Below are positions 61,310-64,000 of a stretch of 64,000 nt of DNA, one piece after another (within the stretch, counting starts at the first letter, position 1; each line of letters begins with the position of its first letter). The stretch is from Listronotus oregonensis (Eukaryota; Arthropoda; Insecta; Coleoptera; Curculionidae). The notes under the pieces are model-generated. The model was not told the DNA's origin. It was given only the letters and a program-made list of their open reading frames with translations, and did no database searches. The DNA is taken from positions 34,448-98,447 of the forward strand of contig JAHBCN010002129.1 of the NCBI GenBank assembly GCA_019359885.1, in the 5' to 3' direction. The translations under genes were made by a program, and so were the position numbers.

Positions 61310-61740
61310 AAAACAATTTCCATGCGATATGCATGGGAACCAATTAGGGCCTAACCCTGATGGAAGCTCCAATGAGAAAAGGTACAAGCGACTTAACAGT
61401 TCACCTTGCAAGAGGTCACTACCTGGGTCAGCATCAAATTAGTCGGGATATTGAGGTTTTTTTCTTCGAACGTCGAGAGCAGCCATATTCCCACATTTGC
61501 CGCTCCACTCAAGGCAACTTATGGTGGCGGTAAATATTCTTGTAAATTGAGAACTAAATGATTTTAATAGGCTGCATTACTGATATTACTATATATGGTA
61601 AGGTATACCTTAAGATCGGTGGCGTAGATAAATTATCTCCACGTATTAATACTGCAAAGTACGCCATGAAACTAAATTTAAATCTTGCTAATCTACATTG
61701 TGTGCGTGAAAAATTTATCAAGGTAAGCGCTCTATTAAAA
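61310..61740. other. GC-richer patch and unassigned open frames
   Basis: 61310-61520 is non-repetitive and GC-richer (gaagctccaatgagaaaagg). 61558-61764 is open on both strands, but I recognise no domain and do not call it a gene. Confidence 0.2.
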
Positions 61741-62907
61741 GTCTGCAAAACTTATTTCTGCTAAAATAAAAAAGTTTGCTGTGCTTTAAACTTATGGTAA
61801 ATACTGCAGATATTATTACCAAGAATTTATATGGTCTAGTTTTTGTTGTAATTATTAATTCTAATTATTGTTCTTTTTATTATGAAAAGCTGATTATAAA
61901 TAAAGCTGCTACGAATTTCAGAAATCAAATAAACAATAATTTTTATAATTTTTTTACAGTTGATTATCTCACCTTAGGTGAACATAAAGAAGTTCTATAC
62001 TTGACATAAAATAGGGGTAAGACTATCATTTTTTACATTTTTGTTTTGATATAGCTACCTGATAAAGTAATAAAGATAAGTAATATAAGACAGTTTAAAA
62101 CAATTATTTATTTACTTCTGACTAATAATTCGTAAAAATTAGAAAATAAAAGATATTAAATTATCTACTTTGACTTTGATTTTATTATTGTTTTAACAAA
62201 CGAGATAGCTCACAGAGAACGTATTCAATGTAGTTATTATATAGTCTGGAGTAAAGTCATTTAGAGGGTTTGGAAAACAAAAACTTTTGAATACTTATAG
62301 CATAGAAGTAAAAAAAGCAAAAAAAGGAATGTTTTCGTTTTGTTCTTTAGAGTAGTCTAGAAAATTAATTTGACTGGGTAATTATTTATGAGCAAAGAGA
62401 TAAAATTTTATGTAAAACATGAAGTGGCTGTATATAGCTTATTTGTAGACAATATAAGGAAAAGGTTACATTTTGACTGATTATTTAAATTGCAATAAAA
62501 ATAGCAAAACTTAAATACTTAAAATACAAAATATTTATATTTTTTAACATTTAATATTTATTACTTTTTATATTTATATTAAAAAAATATATATCTGGGT
62601 TTAAAAAGACAATGAGCATGTTCTTAAAAATTTGTATACTTCTGAACAAGATTCAGTGCTATGTTCTTTAACTAACTTTATGGTTTATTTAATGAAAAAG
62701 CGGGTGTAACTTTTATGATGCTTCTATATTTCTTAGGTAAGCCATATTAAGTAACAGTAGTTCTATTAACCATAAAGTATACAGACAAGACCAAACATTT
62801 ACATATGCTTGGGCCTTAGTTTTAGATGTTCTTTATTTTAGGATGTTAATTTATAACCGGTAAAAGTACGCAATAAAGTGTAACAAAAAGGGTGAGGTGT
62901 ATTAGGG

Positions 62908-63464
62908 TGGAGCGAGATTTTTTTTCCAAAATCAGTTACGCCTGTCATACAGAAAGTTTTATATGGTTATAAAAAATATTTTATAAATACCAAAAAGAAA
63001 TTTGTAAAGTTGCTAAAGAGCATAAAGAGAACAAATATTGGTGGCAAAGAAATTATTTTAAGAAAACTTATAGAAACGCTTGATAAGTAAAGTTAACTTC
63101 AGATATTAAAATTTAAGAAAAAATCATTAAAAACATAAAGCACTTATCTTTCTGACCTAAAATTAACTTTAACTTGTAAAAAAATTGTACTTTTTAAAAG
63201 AAAAATGGTGGCAGTGGAGGGACTGCCCGAAACTAAAGTTTATTAACAAAAAATCGGCTACTGCTTAAGTAAAACTTTTTCATTATCAGGCATCTTCATA
63301 AAAAAAACCAAAATTAAAAAATATGGTGGCGGTGAAAGGGATGTCCTTAAAAAAAATCCAAAAGTCAAAAAATATTTATTTTATATACTACAATTTTCCC
63401 AAGGTCAGGCATTTTAATTTTCATGAAATAAAATTTTTCACCTATAATCGACGCTCCACCCTAA
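62908..63464. mobile_element. Foldback element with attagggtggagcg ends
   Basis: attagggtggagcg near 62909 and its inverse cgctccaccctaat near 63451 bound about 560 bp with further inverted similarity. Two similar inner segments (gtggcagtggagggactgcc and gtggcggtgaaagggatgtc) are tandem. Non-coding. Confidence 0.7.
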
Positions 63465-63540
63465 TGTGTAATGCAGGTATATTTTACGATATGTGAAAAC
63501 GAAAGAATATTAAGTTTACAGAAAAAGGGAAACCAAGAAC

Positions 63541-63866
<326 letters not shown>

Positions 63867-63948
<82 letters not shown>
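63867..63948. repeat. (AT)n microsatellite
   Basis: About 82 bp of AT. Confidence 0.98.
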
Positions 63949-63950
<2 letters not shown>

Positions 63951-64000
63951 ATTTAAGCCAGTCAAGTAAAACTGCTTTTTTGTACAACAATAATTTTTAT

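Overview
The window is AT-rich insect DNA, and nearly all of it lies inside one gene: homothorax (hth), the insect Meis-family TALE homeobox gene, on the minus strand. Four coding exons are recognisable. In transcript order they are 44962-44814 (acidic linker and first half of the homeodomain), 35677-35601 (homeodomain middle), 6606-6548 (recognition helix) and 1745-1585 (C-terminal tail and stop). Every junction has consensus splice sites and matching phases. The introns are about 9.1 kb, 28.9 kb and 4.8 kb, and everything from 44963 to 64000 belongs to the next upstream intron. The exons for the MEINOX/HM (Exd-binding) domain are not in the window. The C-terminal sequence resembles beetle Hth as I remember it, so a beetle is my best guess; this is inference, and 'insect' is secure.

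The most interesting locus is the start of the 9.1 kb intron. Just downstream of the 5' splice site at 44813, three nested inverted-repeat stems (44502-44777) would give the hth pre-mRNA a long hairpin. The frame stays open across the splice site for 55 more codons, ending in TAA at 44646. Intron retention would therefore give a homeodomain-less Hth truncated after helix 1. Published work on flies describes an ultraconserved stem-loop at an hth exon-intron junction linked to intron retention, and this looks like its counterpart outside Diptera. The last exon also has two acceptors 18 nt apart, which would add or remove six residues.

The introns hold two other kinds of material. (1) GC-richer, non-repetitive, non-coding islands, for example 16.4-18.0, 18.6-19.0, 32.1-34.1, 39.3-40.0, 43.5-44.2, 51.1-51.6, 53.8-54.5 and 57.2-57.6 kb. 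They have the look of the conserved regulatory blocks expected in a large developmental gene, but only composition supports this. (2) A dense set of decayed mobile elements: a Tc1/mariner-type transposase with unusual D-E spacing and two in-frame stops (23.4-25.1 kb); two pogo/Tigger remnants, at least one with a PCNA-binding-like C-terminus; a hAT element with an exact 8-bp target duplication nested in a foldback repeat (27.8-28.7 kb); an ISL2EU/PHIS-like element with divergent THAP and YqaJ-type first exons (55.1-56.3 kb); two LINE 3' ends and two further 3' copies; a 5S-rRNA-derived SINE-like sequence; and many foldback elements, one with tandemly repeated inverted arms (41.3-42.5 kb). Nine long (AT)n arrays cause most of the open frames rich in Tyr-Ile repeats.

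No tRNA gene, complete rRNA gene, CRISPR array or second host gene was recognised.
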